Below, piece after piece: positions 8,534-17,737 of a stretch of DNA of 64,000 nucleotides; the first letter of the stretch is position 1, and each line of letters starts with the position of its first letter. A model generated the notes under the pieces. It was not told the origin of the DNA and ran no database searches. It saw only the letters and a program-made list of their open reading frames with translations. Made by a program: the position numbers and the translations under genes. Source of the stretch: Tropicimonas isoalkanivorans (lineage in GTDB: Bacteria > Pseudomonadota > Alphaproteobacteria > Rhodobacterales > Rhodobacteraceae). Location of the stretch: positions 530,810-594,809 of the forward strand of contig NZ_FOLG01000002.1 in NCBI RefSeq assembly GCF_900112335.1. The letters run 5' to 3'.

Positions 8534-9859
8534 TCAGTCCAGAGCGTTCAGCACATCGCGGAGCGTGCCGATCAACTGGTCGATATGTGCCTTCTCGATG
8601 ATGAGCGGCGGGCTCATCGCGATGATATCGCCGGTCGTGCGGATCAGGCAGCCCTTGTCGTAGGCATCGAGGAATGCCTGGAAGGCCCGTTTCGTCGGCG
8701 CGCCCGCGATTGGCTCCAGTTCAATGGCGCCGATGAGGCCCATGTTCCGGATATCGATGACGTGCTTGCAGTCTGCCAGCGAATGCAAAGCGTCTTCCCA
8801 GTAGGGGGCCAGTTCCGCTGCGCGCTGGAACAGCCCCTCCTCGCGATAGAGTTCCAACGTGGCGATTCCGGCCGCCGACGCGATCGGACTGCCGGAATAG
8901 GTGTAGCCATGGAACAACTCGATCATGTGTTCCGGTCCGGTCATGAAGGCGTCGTGGATCTCTGCCGTGGCCAGGACCGCGCCCATCGGGATGACCCCGT
9001 TCGTCAGCCCCTTCGCCGTCGTAATGAGATCCGGCATTACGCCAAAATGCTCGGCGGCGAAGCTGGACCCGAGACGCCCGAAGCCCGTGATGACCTCGTC
9101 AAAGATCAGCAGAATGCCGTGCTTCTTCGTGATTTCCCGCAGCCGCTCCAGGTAGCCTTTTGGCGGCAGCAGAACGCCGGTGGAGCCCGCCATCGGCTCC
9201 ACGATCACGGCCGCGATGGTCTCCGGGCCGTGAAGCGCGCAGAGCCGTTCCAGCTCGTCTGCAAGGTAGGCGCCATGTTCCGGCTGGCCGCGCGTCATGG
9301 CGTTTTCCGGCAGATGGGTTGCAGGCAGATGGTCCACGCCCGTCAACAATGTCCCAAAAAACTTCCGATTGTTGACGATCCCGCCGACGGAAATGCCACC
9401 GAAGTTTACCCCGTGATACCCGCGTTCGCGCCCGATCAGGCGCGTGCGTTGCCCCTCGCCGCGGGCGCGGTGGTAGGCCAGCGCGATCTTCAGCGCCGTT
9501 TCGACGGACTCCGATCCGGAGTTGGTGAAGAACACATGTTCGAACGGCTCCGGCGCCATGTCCCGCAAGGCGGATGCCAGCTCGAATGCCTTGGGATGGC
9601 CCATCTGGAACGCCGGGGCGTAGTCCAGTTCCGCCGCCTGGGCCTGGATCGCTTCCACGATCTTCGGCCGCTTGTGCCCGGCGTTGCAGCACCAAAGGCC
9701 GGCCGTGCCATCCAGCACCTGTCGTCCGTCGTCAGTCGTATAATGCATGCCGTCGGCGGCCACGAACATTCGGGGCGCCTTCTTGAACTGGCGATTTGCG
9801 GTAAACGGCATCCAGAACGCACTGAGATCGTTCGGTGCGGGTTTGCGATCGAGCGCCAT
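8534..9859 (-). CDS. Class III omega-amino acid:pyruvate aminotransferase
   Basis: PLP enzyme of 441 residues. The cofactor Lys is in TTAKGLTNG, the Asp that contacts the pyridine nitrogen is in LIFDEVITGFGR, and the phosphate-binding loop is FTNSGSESVETALK. The Trp in DGTAGLWCCNAGH and the motif AFQMGHPKAFELA match beta-alanine:pyruvate aminotransferases. It would convert beta-alanine (from uracil) or beta-aminoisobutyrate (from thymine) to the semialdehyde. It is the first gene of the long minus-strand pyrimidine operon and lies 50 bases downstream of a perfect RutR-type operator. Confidence 0.92.
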   Translation of the reverse strand: MALDRKPAPNDLSAFWMPFTANRQFKKAPRMFVAADGMHYTTDDGRQVLDGTAGLWCCNAGHKRPKIVEAIQAQAAELDYAPAFQMGHPKAFELASALRDMAPEPFEHVFFTNSGSESVETALKIALAYHRARGEGQRTRLIGRERGYHGVNFGGISVGGIVNNRKFFGTLLTGVDHLPATHLPENAMTRGQPEHGAYLADELERLCALHGPETIAAVIVEPMAGSTGVLLPPKGYLERLREITKKHGILLIFDEVITGFGRLGSSFAAEHFGVMPDLITTAKGLTNGVIPMGAVLATAEIHDAFMTGPEHMIELFHGYTYSGSPIASAAGIATLELYREEGLFQRAAELAPYWEDALHSLADCKHVIDIRNMGLIGAIELEPIAGAPTKRAFQAFLDAYDKGCLIRTTGDIIAMSPPLIIEKAHIDQLIGTLRDVLNALD

Positions 9860-9908
9860 GGTGTCTCCCTGCTGGCAGCCCTTCTTTCGAGGCGGCGGCG
9901 TGAATGTT

Positions 9909-9922
9909 TGACCAAATGGTCA
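9909..9922. promoter_or_regulatory. RutR-type operator (TGACCA-AA-TGGTCA)
   Basis: A perfect palindrome with six-base arms and a two-base spacer. It matches the TTGACCAnnTGGTCAA sequence bound by E. coli RutR, the pyrimidine-responsive TetR regulator. It lies between the divergent aminotransferase and RutR-like genes, 50 bases from the first start and about 110 from the second, so it could control both. Confidence 0.85.
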
Positions 9923-10034
9923 GGAACACGCTACCACGGGTCAAGGGCCAGTCAAGCGTGCCGCTCCGAAGCGCGAGGGCCGACCCGGACAAGCCCCGGA
10001 AATCCGGGCAGGTTGATGGAATTTTGAGCGTAGC

Positions 10035-10673
10035 ATGAACGAGACCGGCCCGTCTTCCCGCATTCCGACTCAGCCGCGCACCCGCATCCAGCGGCGCAAT
10101 CACAAAGCGATCCTGGATGCCGCGCTCGACGTGTTTTCGGCCAGGGGGTTCCGGGGGGCCACCGTGGACCAGATCGCACTTGCCTCCGGCCTCTCGAAAC
10201 CCAACCTGCTCTACTATTTTCCGAGCAAGGAAGCGATCCACCAACAGCTCCTGTCCGAGCTCCTCGATATCTGGCTGGACCCCCTCCGCGCGCTCGATCC
10301 GGAGGGCGATCCGATCTCGGAAATACTCGCTTACGTCCGCCGCAAACTGGAGATGAGCCGACAGATGCCGCGCGAAAGCCGACTCTTCGCCAACGAGGTG
10401 CTACAAGGGGGCACCCACCTTTCCGATACGCTTTCCAAGGTTCTCAAACCGCTGGTCGATGAAAAGGCCGACGTGATCCGGCGGTGGAGCGATGAGGGCC
10501 GGATCGCGGCCGTTCACCCCCATCACCTGATCTTTTCGATCTGGTCACTGACCCAGCACTACGCCGACTTCGACGTTCAGGTGCGGACCGTCCTGGGCAA
10601 TGCTGAGCCGGACCCTTTCCCCGAAGCAGAAAAATACCTCGTCACGCTGTTCACGCGGCTCCTGACACCGTGA
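10035..10673 (+). CDS. rutR: RutR-like TetR-family transcriptional regulator
   Basis: A 212-residue regulator with an N-terminal TetR helix-turn-helix (about residues 25-70: ILDAALDVFSARGFRGATVD followed by IALASGLSKPNLLYYFPSKE). The C-terminal domain resembles RutR (MPRESRLFANEVLQGG, SIWSLTQHYADFDVQV). E. coli RutR is released from DNA by uracil or thymine. Here the gene is divergent from the degradation operon and a perfect RutR box lies between them, so it very probably represses the pyrimidine genes and itself. The first 18 residues are unstructured. Confidence 0.92.
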   Translation: MNETGPSSRIPTQPRTRIQRRNHKAILDAALDVFSARGFRGATVDQIALASGLSKPNLLYYFPSKEAIHQQLLSELLDIWLDPLRALDPEGDPISEILAYVRRKLEMSRQMPRESRLFANEVLQGGTHLSDTLSKVLKPLVDEKADVIRRWSDEGRIAAVHPHHLIFSIWSLTQHYADFDVQVRTVLGNAEPDPFPEAEKYLVTLFTRLLTP

Positions 10674-10759
10674 TGCGGCCTACCTGCCATCCGTGATACT
10701 CTGCGCCGAGCACACCGAGGCACGGGCGAACCGCGCACCGGAAAACGGAGGCGGCCCAC

Positions 10760-12154
10760 ATGGCCCAGGCGAGCGCATTCGAGCAGTACCTTCTTGAGCA
10801 AATCAACCACGCGCGCCTTGCGCCGCAGGAAAATTTCGCCCGCTATATATCATCTTATGACCCGCTGATGTCGGCGGAACAGAGCGTTCAGACCGCACTG
10901 ACGTGGTACGACGTCTCCGGCTCGGTATTGCAGCGGCAAGTGCGCGCTCTGCAACCGACCGACCCTGTTGCTTGGAGCAGCGCGCTGAACGACGCCGCGA
11001 CCGGTCACAGCGAACAGATGGTCGAGACCGGCATCCAGGCGCATACGATCGGGCAGTCGACCGTGGTGTCCCGCATCGGTGCCGCCGGGTATGCGTTCAC
11101 CGCCCTCGCGGAGAACGTCTGCGCTTATGCCGACTCCGCGCTCCATGCCCATGCCGCGTTCATGGTCGATTGGGGCAGGACCGATACCGGCATTCAGGAC
11201 GGCGCCGGGCATCGGACCAACATAATGAACCCCACCTATCGCGAGGTCGGCATCGGTGTGGTCGAGGGCGTGGATCGGGCGTCCGCGGATGTCGGCCCCA
11301 ACGTCGTGACACAGGACTTCGGCACGTCCGTCGGCCTGCCGGAGACGATCGTTCTGGGCGTGGCGCGCGACGAGACGGACGGCGACGGGTTCTATTCCAT
11401 CGGCGAGGGTCGCGGCGGCGTTTCGGTGCGCATCGCCGGAGGGCAGAGCACCACGACCGCGAAGGCCGGCGGCTATCGGCTGGACACCTCAGAGGGCGAG
11501 CAAACAGTGATCTTCTCCGGCGGCGGGCTCGACCGGGCCGTCAAGGTGATCGCCGACCTGCACGCCGGCAGCGCCAAGCTCGACCTCGTCGATGGCCGCC
11601 TGCTGGAAACGAGCGTGGACCTGACCCTGGGCAAGGGCGCCCGCAACGCGGCCTTCATTGGCGACACAGGCACGACGCTCACCGGGAACGGCGCGAAAAA
11701 CCGGCTGGAGGGCAACGGGCTCGGCAATGACCTCTCGGGCGGGGACGGGAATGACAGGCTTTTCGGGTACGGCGGCAGTGACAGGTTGGCGGGCGGGCGC
11801 GGCGCGGACGTCTTGAAGGGCGGCAAGGGAAGGGACGACCTGCTCGGGCACGGCGGCAACGACATTCTGGATGGCGGCACTGGAAACGATCTTTTAACGG
11901 GCGGTAAGGGCGCCGACACGTTCCGATTCGGCGGCCGGGCCTTCGGGACGGACACGATCACCGATCTCGGTGCGACCGACATGGTCGAGATTTCCGCGAA
12001 GGGAGAGGCCGAGACGCGCAGCACCTTGAAGGCCGCGTTGACGAACGGTCCGGATGGCGCGGTTTACGACCACCTTGGCGATGGCGAGAACGTCATTTTG
12101 TTTCAGGGAGTTGCCCGTGCCGACCTGGATCTCGGCCAGTTCGATTTCGGATAG
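10760..12154 (+). CDS. Secreted CAP-domain protein with C-terminal RTX repeats
   Basis: A 464-residue modular protein. Residues about 5-190 form a CAP/SCP domain (LLEQINHARLAPQ, SALNDAATGHSEQM, ALAENVCAYA, GAGHRTNIMNPTYREVGIG). A beta-rich segment of about 100 residues follows (DETDGDGFYSIGEGRGG, then a carboxypeptidase-regulatory-like repeat). Residues about 310-390 hold at least five GGxGxDxLxGGxG nonapeptides of RTX calcium-binding type, then a typical RTX tail (GADTFRFGGR...DTITDL). No Sec signal is present, which fits type I export; no exporter is nearby. Its position inside the pyrimidine locus looks accidental. CAP role is unknown here. Confidence 0.9.
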   Translation: MAQASAFEQYLLEQINHARLAPQENFARYISSYDPLMSAEQSVQTALTWYDVSGSVLQRQVRALQPTDPVAWSSALNDAATGHSEQMVETGIQAHTIGQSTVVSRIGAAGYAFTALAENVCAYADSALHAHAAFMVDWGRTDTGIQDGAGHRTNIMNPTYREVGIGVVEGVDRASADVGPNVVTQDFGTSVGLPETIVLGVARDETDGDGFYSIGEGRGGVSVRIAGGQSTTTAKAGGYRLDTSEGEQTVIFSGGGLDRAVKVIADLHAGSAKLDLVDGRLLETSVDLTLGKGARNAAFIGDTGTTLTGNGAKNRLEGNGLGNDLSGGDGNDRLFGYGGSDRLAGGRGADVLKGGKGRDDLLGHGGNDILDGGTGNDLLTGGKGADTFRFGGRAFGTDTITDLGATDMVEISAKGEAETRSTLKAALTNGPDGAVYDHLGDGENVILFQGVARADLDLGQFDFG

Positions 12155-12155
12155 A

Positions 12156-12189
12156 AAAAGGCCGCGCAGAGTGTACTGCGCGGCCTTTT
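12156..12189. terminator. Bidirectional terminator between the CAP-RTX gene and preA
   Basis: A 14-bp perfect inverted repeat (AAAAGGCCGCGCAG at 12156-12169 with CTGCGCGGCCTTTT at 12176-12189) has a six-base loop. It ends in T4 in one direction and in T-rich sequence in the other. It starts immediately after the CAP-RTX stop and ends just before the preA stop, so it serves both convergent genes. Confidence 0.9.
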
Positions 12190-12192
12190 GAG

Positions 12193-13497
12193 TCACTCGG
12201 CGGCTTGCGCCGTCGGGTTGTTCGGGTGGGTGGTCCAGTCCCCGAACTTCGCCGGAACCTTCTCGCCCGTCCGCTCGTCCATTTCACCGGCATCGAGGCG
12301 GCGCATGGTGATGCAGTTCTCCACCGGGCAAACGTTGACGCACAGGTTGCAGGCGACGCACTCGCTGTCGTCCACTTCGAATACGCGACCCTCCTTCATC
12401 AGAATCGCCTGGTGGGACGTGTCCTCGCAGGCGGCGAAGCAGCGGCCGCACTTTATGCACGCATCCTGATCGATCTGCGCCTTCGTGACGTAGTTCAGGT
12501 TCAGGTACTGCCAGTCCGTCACGTTCGGCACCGCACGCCCCGTCACCTCGGCCACGGAGGAATAGCCCTTGCTGTCCATCCAGGACGATAGCCCCTCGAT
12601 CATCTCTTCGACGATCCGGAAGCCATAGGTCATCGCCGCGGTGCAGACCTGTACGTTCCCAGCACCGAGAGCGAGGAATTCAGCCGCGTCCCGCCAGGTC
12701 GTCACCCCACCGATGCCCGAAATCGGCATGCCAGCCGTTTCGGCGTGGCGAGCGATCTCGGCCACCATGTTGAGCGCAATGGGCTTTACCGCCGGGCCGC
12801 AATATCCACCGTGGGTGCCCTTGCCGTCGATGGTGGGCTCGGGCGCCATCGCGTCCAGATCCACCGCCGTGATCGAGTTGATCGTGTTGATCAGCGAAAC
12901 GGCATCCGCCCCGCCGCGCTTGGCGGCCTCGGCAGGGTAGAGGATGTTGGTGATGTTGGGTGTCAGCTTCACGATCACCGGCATGCGGGTGTACTGCTTG
13001 CACCAGCGCGTCACCATCTCGATGTACTCGGGCACCTGCCCCACGGCGGACCCCATGCCCCGCTCAGCCATCCCGTGCGGGCAGCCGAAGTTCAGCTCGA
13101 TGCCGTCGGCGCCGGTCTCTTCCACGTGCGGCAGGATCGCCTTCCAGGCCTCCTCCTCGCAGGGAACCATGAGGCTCACCACGACGGCGCGGTCGGGATA
13201 GTCCCGCTTCACCGCCTTGATCTCCCGCAGGTTCACCTCCAGCGGGCGGTCGGTGATGAGTTCGATGTTGTTCAGCCCCAGAAGCCGCCGGTCCGCGCCC
13301 CAGATCGCTCCATAGCGGGGGCCATTGACGTTGACCACCGGCGGCCCTTCGGAGCCGAGGGTCTTCCACACGACGCCGCCCCAGCCGGCCTCGAAAGCGC
13401 GGCGGACGTTGTACTCCTTGTCGGTCGGCGGCGCGGAGGCCAGCCAGAAGGGGTTGGGCGACTTGATGCCGACGAATTCGCTCGCGAGATTTGCCAT
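12193..13497 (-). CDS. preA: Dihydropyrimidine dehydrogenase catalytic subunit PreA
   Basis: A 434-residue protein: an FMN-binding DHODH-like TIM barrel (residues about 1-310) followed by a two-[4Fe-4S] ferredoxin domain (CIKCGRCFAAC and CVACNLCVNVCPVENC). The active-site loop LNFGCPHGMAERGMGSAVGQ carries the catalytic Cys and is nearly diagnostic for dihydropyrimidine dehydrogenase. With PreT it reduces uracil and thymine with NAD(P)H, the first pathway step. It starts 13 bases after preT, in one operon with it, and its stop abuts a terminator. Also called pydA. Confidence 0.96.
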   Translation of the reverse strand: MANLASEFVGIKSPNPFWLASAPPTDKEYNVRRAFEAGWGGVVWKTLGSEGPPVVNVNGPRYGAIWGADRRLLGLNNIELITDRPLEVNLREIKAVKRDYPDRAVVVSLMVPCEEEAWKAILPHVEETGADGIELNFGCPHGMAERGMGSAVGQVPEYIEMVTRWCKQYTRMPVIVKLTPNITNILYPAEAAKRGGADAVSLINTINSITAVDLDAMAPEPTIDGKGTHGGYCGPAVKPIALNMVAEIARHAETAGMPISGIGGVTTWRDAAEFLALGAGNVQVCTAAMTYGFRIVEEMIEGLSSWMDSKGYSSVAEVTGRAVPNVTDWQYLNLNYVTKAQIDQDACIKCGRCFAACEDTSHQAILMKEGRVFEVDDSECVACNLCVNVCPVENCITMRRLDAGEMDERTGEKVPAKFGDWTTHPNNPTAQAAE

Positions 13498-13510
13498 TGA
13501 TGCGTCTCCC

Positions 13511-14872
13511 TTATTCCGCCGCGACGGCGGTTTCGCCGGTCAGAACGGCATGGATGTCCTCTGCGGCGTCCCGCCCGTTGGCGACCGCGGTCACTGTCAG
13601 GTCGTCCCCGCCCGCGGCACAGTCTCCGCCGGCCCAAACATTCGGAAGCGACGTCCGGCCGGGCCCGGTCACGACGATCTTGCCTTCCTCGGTTTCCAAC
13701 ACCCCCGGAACGCCCGTGAGTGCCTGACCGATGGCCTTGAACACCTGGTCGGCGGGAAGGGTGAAGGTCTCCGCAGACGTCCGCAGGCCCGTCGTGTCCT
13801 CCTCGGTATAGGCGAAAGTGACCGACGAAACGGTCTGGCCATCCTCCGAATTCAGGGCGACCGGCTGCGCGTTGAGAATGATCTTCACCCCCCGCGCCGT
13901 CGCCAACTCCTGCTCGAAGGTGGAGGCGGACAGCTTCTCGCGGCCACGCCGGTAGACCATGGTCACGTTCTCCGCCCCCAGCAGCTTGCTCTGGATGGCG
14001 GCATCCACCGCGGTCATGCCGCCCCCGATCACCACCACCTCGCGGCCGATCGGCAGCTTGGACAGATCCTCCGCCTGCCGAAGCTCCGCAATGAAATCGA
14101 CGGCGTCGCGGACGTGAGCGTGCTGTTCGCCTTCCACACGCAATGCATTCACGCCCGGCAGGCCGATGCCGAGGAAGATTGCGTCGTACTCTTTCTGCAG
14201 CTCGTCGAGCGTCAGCCCCTCCCCAAGCTTCTGCCCCGTCCGAAGCTCGATGCCGCCGATCTGCATGAGCCAGTCCACCTCGAAGGAGGCGTAATCCCCG
14301 GGCGTCTTGTAGGCGGCGATACCGAACTCGTTCAGCCCGCCAGCCTTTTCGCGCGCATCGTACATGACGACGTCGTGGCCCTTCATCGCCAGCCTGTGCG
14401 CACAGGAAAGGCCCGCCGGCCCCGCACCAACGACGGCAACGCGCCTGCCGGTCGACGCCGCGCGCTCAAAGGGGTGGATGCCCTGTGCCATCAGGTGATC
14501 GGTCGCATAGCGTTGCAAATGCCCGATCTCCACTGGTTTGCCCTCTGCCACCTCGCGGACGCAGGCTTCCTCGCAGAGTGTCTCGGTCGGGCAGACACGC
14601 GCGCACATGCCGCCGAGGATGTTCTGCTCCAGAATCGTGTGGGCAGCATCGTCTGGCATGCCGGACTGGATCTGCCGGATGAACATCGGCACGTCGATCT
14701 CCGTGGGACAGGCCGTCGTGCAAGGCGCATCATGGCAGAAATAGCATCGATCGGCCGCGACATGGGCTTCGTGCGCCGTGAACGGCGGGTGAAGGTCGTC
14801 GAAATTGCGGTTGTAGCTGGCCTGGTCGAGCCGGCCCGGGACGATTCCCGGCGTTCTCTGGCTGTGTTGCAT
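13511..14872 (-). CDS. preT: Dihydropyrimidine dehydrogenase electron-input subunit PreT
   Basis: A 453-residue flavoprotein of the glutamate-synthase small-subunit type. N-terminal iron-sulfur cysteines are in CYFCHDAPCTTACP and CARVCPTETLCEEAC; FAD binds at VAVVGAGPAGLSCA and NAD(P)H at VVVIGGGMTAVDAA. It passes electrons to PreA. The start is uncertain between ATG 14872 and ATG 14896; the latter has AGAGA at good distance, while the former gives the usual N-terminus. Upstream of both lies a degenerate RutR-like palindrome. Divergent from accB. Confidence 0.93.
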   Translation of the reverse strand: MQHSQRTPGIVPGRLDQASYNRNFDDLHPPFTAHEAHVAADRCYFCHDAPCTTACPTEIDVPMFIRQIQSGMPDDAAHTILEQNILGGMCARVCPTETLCEEACVREVAEGKPVEIGHLQRYATDHLMAQGIHPFERAASTGRRVAVVGAGPAGLSCAHRLAMKGHDVVMYDAREKAGGLNEFGIAAYKTPGDYASFEVDWLMQIGGIELRTGQKLGEGLTLDELQKEYDAIFLGIGLPGVNALRVEGEQHAHVRDAVDFIAELRQAEDLSKLPIGREVVVIGGGMTAVDAAIQSKLLGAENVTMVYRRGREKLSASTFEQELATARGVKIILNAQPVALNSEDGQTVSSVTFAYTEEDTTGLRTSAETFTLPADQVFKAIGQALTGVPGVLETEEGKIVVTGPGRTSLPNVWAGGDCAAGGDDLTVTAVANGRDAAEDIHAVLTGETAVAAE

Positions 14873-15190
14873 CGCGCAAACCCCTGCTGGAGACATTTTA
14901 TTTCTCTGACGCTGGCACAGGTCGATTTTTTTATCAAACGGTAAATTTTCGGCAGTCCCGTTTCGATACGATGGTATCACGGAGTGCCTAGTTTCCGAGC
15001 AGGATTGTCCATCCGGTGACCGTCGCAGGGACGGCTTTCTCCCAAAATGAGCCAATCCGCCGGAGCAAGCGATCAAATGTCGCCTTAAAACGCGTCAACG
15101 GAAGCGTGCATTTACGTAAAGCTCCCTTTTAACGGTCCGGCCCTTCCGCTACATGGGGGCGTAATTCGCAGAGCAAGGGCAAGGGACGAG
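14873..15190. other. Divergent promoter region of preT and accB
   Basis: This 318-base stretch has no convincing gene. It is noticeably more AT-rich than the surroundings, with T-runs near 14926-14932, as expected for two divergent promoters. Apart from the RutR-like palindrome, no clear operator or riboswitch was recognised. Confidence 0.5.
14930..14945. promoter_or_regulatory. Degenerate RutR-like palindrome upstream of preT
   Basis: TTTATCAAACGGTAAA matches TTGACCAAATGGTCAA (the E. coli consensus with the AA spacer of the operator at 9909) at 12 of 16 positions and is itself partly palindromic (TTTA....TAAA). It lies 34-58 bases before the two candidate preT starts. This would place preT-preA under the same regulator as the rest of the pathway, but the match is imperfect and could be chance in an AT-rich promoter. 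Confidence 0.4.
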
Positions 15191-15685
15191 ATGGCCACGA
15201 AGAGTCAGGACGCGGATGTCGCCTTCATCGAGGCACTGGCGGAGTTGTTACGCTCCAAGGAGTTGACCGAACTGGAGGTCAAGCGCGAATACGGCGAAGG
15301 CGACAGCCTGAACGTCCGCGTATCCCGGCAGATCGCGCGGGAAGCCCCGGTCGCCTATGCCGCCGCACCCGCCCCGGCCCCTGCCTTGATTCCGGCCCCG
15401 GCGGCCGAAGGTGAACCGGCCGCCGCGCCCATCGAAGACCCTGCGCAGCTGCCGGGGGCCGTAACCTCGCCCATGGTCGGCACCATCTACATGGCGCCGG
15501 AGCCCGGCGCGTCCAACTTCGTCGAAGTCGGTGATCACGTGACCGAGGGTCAGACGATACTGATCGTCGAGGCCATGAAAACGATGAACCAGATCCCCGC
15601 GCCGCGGTCCGGCGTGGTGAAGCGCATCCTCGTCGAGAACGGCGCCCCCGTGGAATTCGGCGCCCCGTTGATGATCATCGAATGA
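15191..15685 (+). CDS. accB: Acetyl-CoA carboxylase biotin carboxyl carrier protein
   Basis: A 164-residue BCCP. The biotinyl Lys is in the C-terminal lipoyl/biotinyl domain at [10 protein letters not shown] (about residue 130). The N-terminal region (residues 1-55) is followed by an Ala-Pro-rich flexible linker (about 58-90) that lets the biotin arm swing between AccC and the carboxyltransferase. The gene overlaps accC by four bases. It supplies malonyl-CoA for fatty acid synthesis. Confidence 0.97.
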   Translation: MATKSQDADVAFIEALAELLRSKELTELEVKREYGEGDSLNVRVSRQIAREAPVAYAAAPAPAPALIPAPAAEGEPAAAPIEDPAQLPGAVTSPMVGTIYMAPEPGASNFVEVGDHVTEGQTILIVEAMKTMNQIPAPRSGVVKRILVENGAPVEFGAPLMIIE

Positions 15686-17031
15686 TGTTCGAGAAAATCC
15701 TGATCGCCAACCGCGGCGAAATCGCCTTGCGCGTCATCCGCGCCTGCCGCGAGATGGGAATCCGGTCTGTCGCCGTCCATTCCACCGCTGACAGCGACGC
15801 AATGCACGTACGCCTCGCAGACGAGAGCGTCTGCATCGGCCCGCCGCCCTCCTCCGAAAGCTACCTGTCCTTCCCCGACATCATCTCCGCCTGCGAGATC
15901 ACCGGGGCTGACGCGATCCACCCCGGCTATGGCTTCCTGTCGGAAAATGCGGCCTTCGTGCAGATCGTCGAAGATCACGACATCACCTTCATCGGCCCCA
16001 CGGCGGAGCATATCCGCATCATGGGCGACAAGATCACCGCCAAGGAAACGATGAAGAACCTGGGCGTGCCCTGCGTGCCGGGCTCCGATGGCGGCGTGCC
16101 CGATTACGAGACCGCCGTGACCGTGGCGGAGGAGATCGGCTATCCGGTCATCATCAAGGCCACCGCCGGCGGCGGCGGGCGGGGGATGAAGCTGGCGAAG
16201 ACGCCCGCAGACCTCGAGACCGCCTTTCGCACCGCCCGTGCCGAGGGCAAGGCCGCCTTCGGCAACGACGAAGTCTACATTGAAAAATACCTCGGCCAGC
16301 CGCGCCACATCGAGATCCAGGTATTCGGGGACGGCAAGGGCAACGCTGTGCATCTCGGCGAGCGTGACTGCTCGCTTCAGCGACGCCACCAGAAGGTGCT
16401 GGAAGAAGCCCCCGGCCCCGTGATCGACCGGGAGACCCGTGAACGCATCGGCGGGATCTGTGCCGACGCCGTGTCGCGGATCAACTATATCGGCGCGGGC
16501 ACCATCGAGTTCCTCTACGAGAACGGCGAGTTCTACTTCATCGAGATGAACACGCGCCTTCAGGTGGAACACCCCGTCACAGAGGGGATTTTCGGGGTCG
16601 ACCTCGTGCGCGAGCAGATCCGCGTGGCCCAAGGCCTGCCGCTGTCGTTCGCTCAGGAAGAACTGGAAGTGAACGGCCACGCCATCGAGGTGCGGATCAA
16701 CGCCGAAAAGCTGCCGAACTTCACCCCCTGCCCCGGCACGGTCGGCATGTTCCATGCCCCCGGCGGCCTCGGCGTGCGGATGGATTCGGCGCTCTACGGC
16801 GGCTACACGATCCCGCCCTATTACGACAGTCTCATCGGCAAGCTCATCGTGCACGGGCGCGACCGGCAGGAGGCGCTATCCCGCCTCGGACGGGCGCTGA
16901 ACGAGATCGTCATCGAGGGCATCGACACCACGTTGCCGCTCTTCGACGCGCTCCTGGCGGAACCCGACATCCAGACCGGGAATTACGACATCCACTGGCT
17001 AGAAAAGTGGCTGGCGGCCCGGGGCGCCTGA
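15682..17031 (+). CDS. accC: Acetyl-CoA carboxylase biotin carboxylase subunit
   Basis: A 449-residue ATP-grasp enzyme of standard length that carboxylates biotin on AccB using bicarbonate and ATP. Visible motifs are the start [19 protein letters not shown], the glycine-rich ATP loop [12 protein letters not shown], the biotin/bicarbonate site region [17 protein letters not shown] and [14 protein letters not shown]. Start ATG 15682 overlaps the accB stop; a second ATG follows immediately and cannot be excluded. Confidence 0.98.
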   Translation: MMFEKILIANRGEIALRVIRACREMGIRSVAVHSTADSDAMHVRLADESVCIGPPPSSESYLSFPDIISACEITGADAIHPGYGFLSENAAFVQIVEDHDITFIGPTAEHIRIMGDKITAKETMKNLGVPCVPGSDGGVPDYETAVTVAEEIGYPVIIKATAGGGGRGMKLAKTPADLETAFRTARAEGKAAFGNDEVYIEKYLGQPRHIEIQVFGDGKGNAVHLGERDCSLQRRHQKVLEEAPGPVIDRETRERIGGICADAVSRINYIGAGTIEFLYENGEFYFIEMNTRLQVEHPVTEGIFGVDLVREQIRVAQGLPLSFAQEELEVNGHAIEVRINAEKLPNFTPCPGTVGMFHAPGGLGVRMDSALYGGYTIPPYYDSLIGKLIVHGRDRQEALSRLGRALNEIVIEGIDTTLPLFDALLAEPDIQTGNYDIHWLEKWLAARGA

Positions 17032-17101
17032 CCCGACCGCTTCGCCCCCTGCGGCGCCTGTCCGACGGGAGAGCGGAGGTCTGGCAATCGGGCGGGCGCG
17101 C

Positions 17102-17737
17102 ATGAAGCTCACCCCCGAGGTGCTCCTGCGCGCCTATGCCTCCGGCATTTTCCCGATGGCGGAGGGGCGGGAGTCCGCGGAGGTGTTTTGGGTTGAGCCT
17201 AGAATGCGGGGAATATTTCCGCTCGACGGCTTCCGTATCTCGCGCTCGCTGCGACGCACGATCCGCAAGGGGCCGTTCACCCCCCGAGTCAATACCGACT
17301 TCGCCGGCGTTGTGACGGGCTGCGCCGACCGGCCGGAAACCTGGATCAACCCGACAATCTTCGAGCTGTACCTGAAGTTGCACGCCTCCGGACACGCCCA
17401 TTCGCTCGAGGTATGGGAGGAGGATGCCTTGGTGGGCGGCGTCTACGGCGTGGCGCTCGGCGGGGCCTTCTTCGGGGAGAGCATGTTTTCGCGCCGCACC
17501 GACGCCTCCAAATTCGCTTTGGCGTATCTGGTGGATCGGCTGCGGCAGGGCGGGTTCCAGCTCTTCGACACCCAGTTCCTCACGCCGCATCTCGCAAGCT
17601 TGGGCGCCGTCGAGATCACCCAATCGGCATACCGTGAAATGCTTGCCGGGGCGCTCCGCATCCCGGCGGATTTCATGTCACCGGGGGCGCTTCCGTCGCC
17701 TCACTCCCTGTTGCAGCGGAGCAGCCAGACATCGTAG
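17102..17737 (+). CDS. aat: Leucyl/phenylalanyl-tRNA--protein transferase
   Basis: A 211-residue enzyme of the N-degron pathway that adds Leu or Phe to proteins with N-terminal Lys or Arg, marking them for ClpS-ClpAP. Family motifs are [60 protein letters not shown] and [15 protein letters not shown]. It follows accC by 70 bases, a common order in Rhodobacterales. Its last 37 bases overlap the convergent DUF2155 gene. Confidence 0.95.
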   Translation: MKLTPEVLLRAYASGIFPMAEGRESAEVFWVEPRMRGIFPLDGFRISRSLRRTIRKGPFTPRVNTDFAGVVTGCADRPETWINPTIFELYLKLHASGHAHSLEVWEEDALVGGVYGVALGGAFFGESMFSRRTDASKFALAYLVDRLRQGGFQLFDTQFLTPHLASLGAVEITQSAYREMLAGALRIPADFMSPGALPSPHSLLQRSSQTS

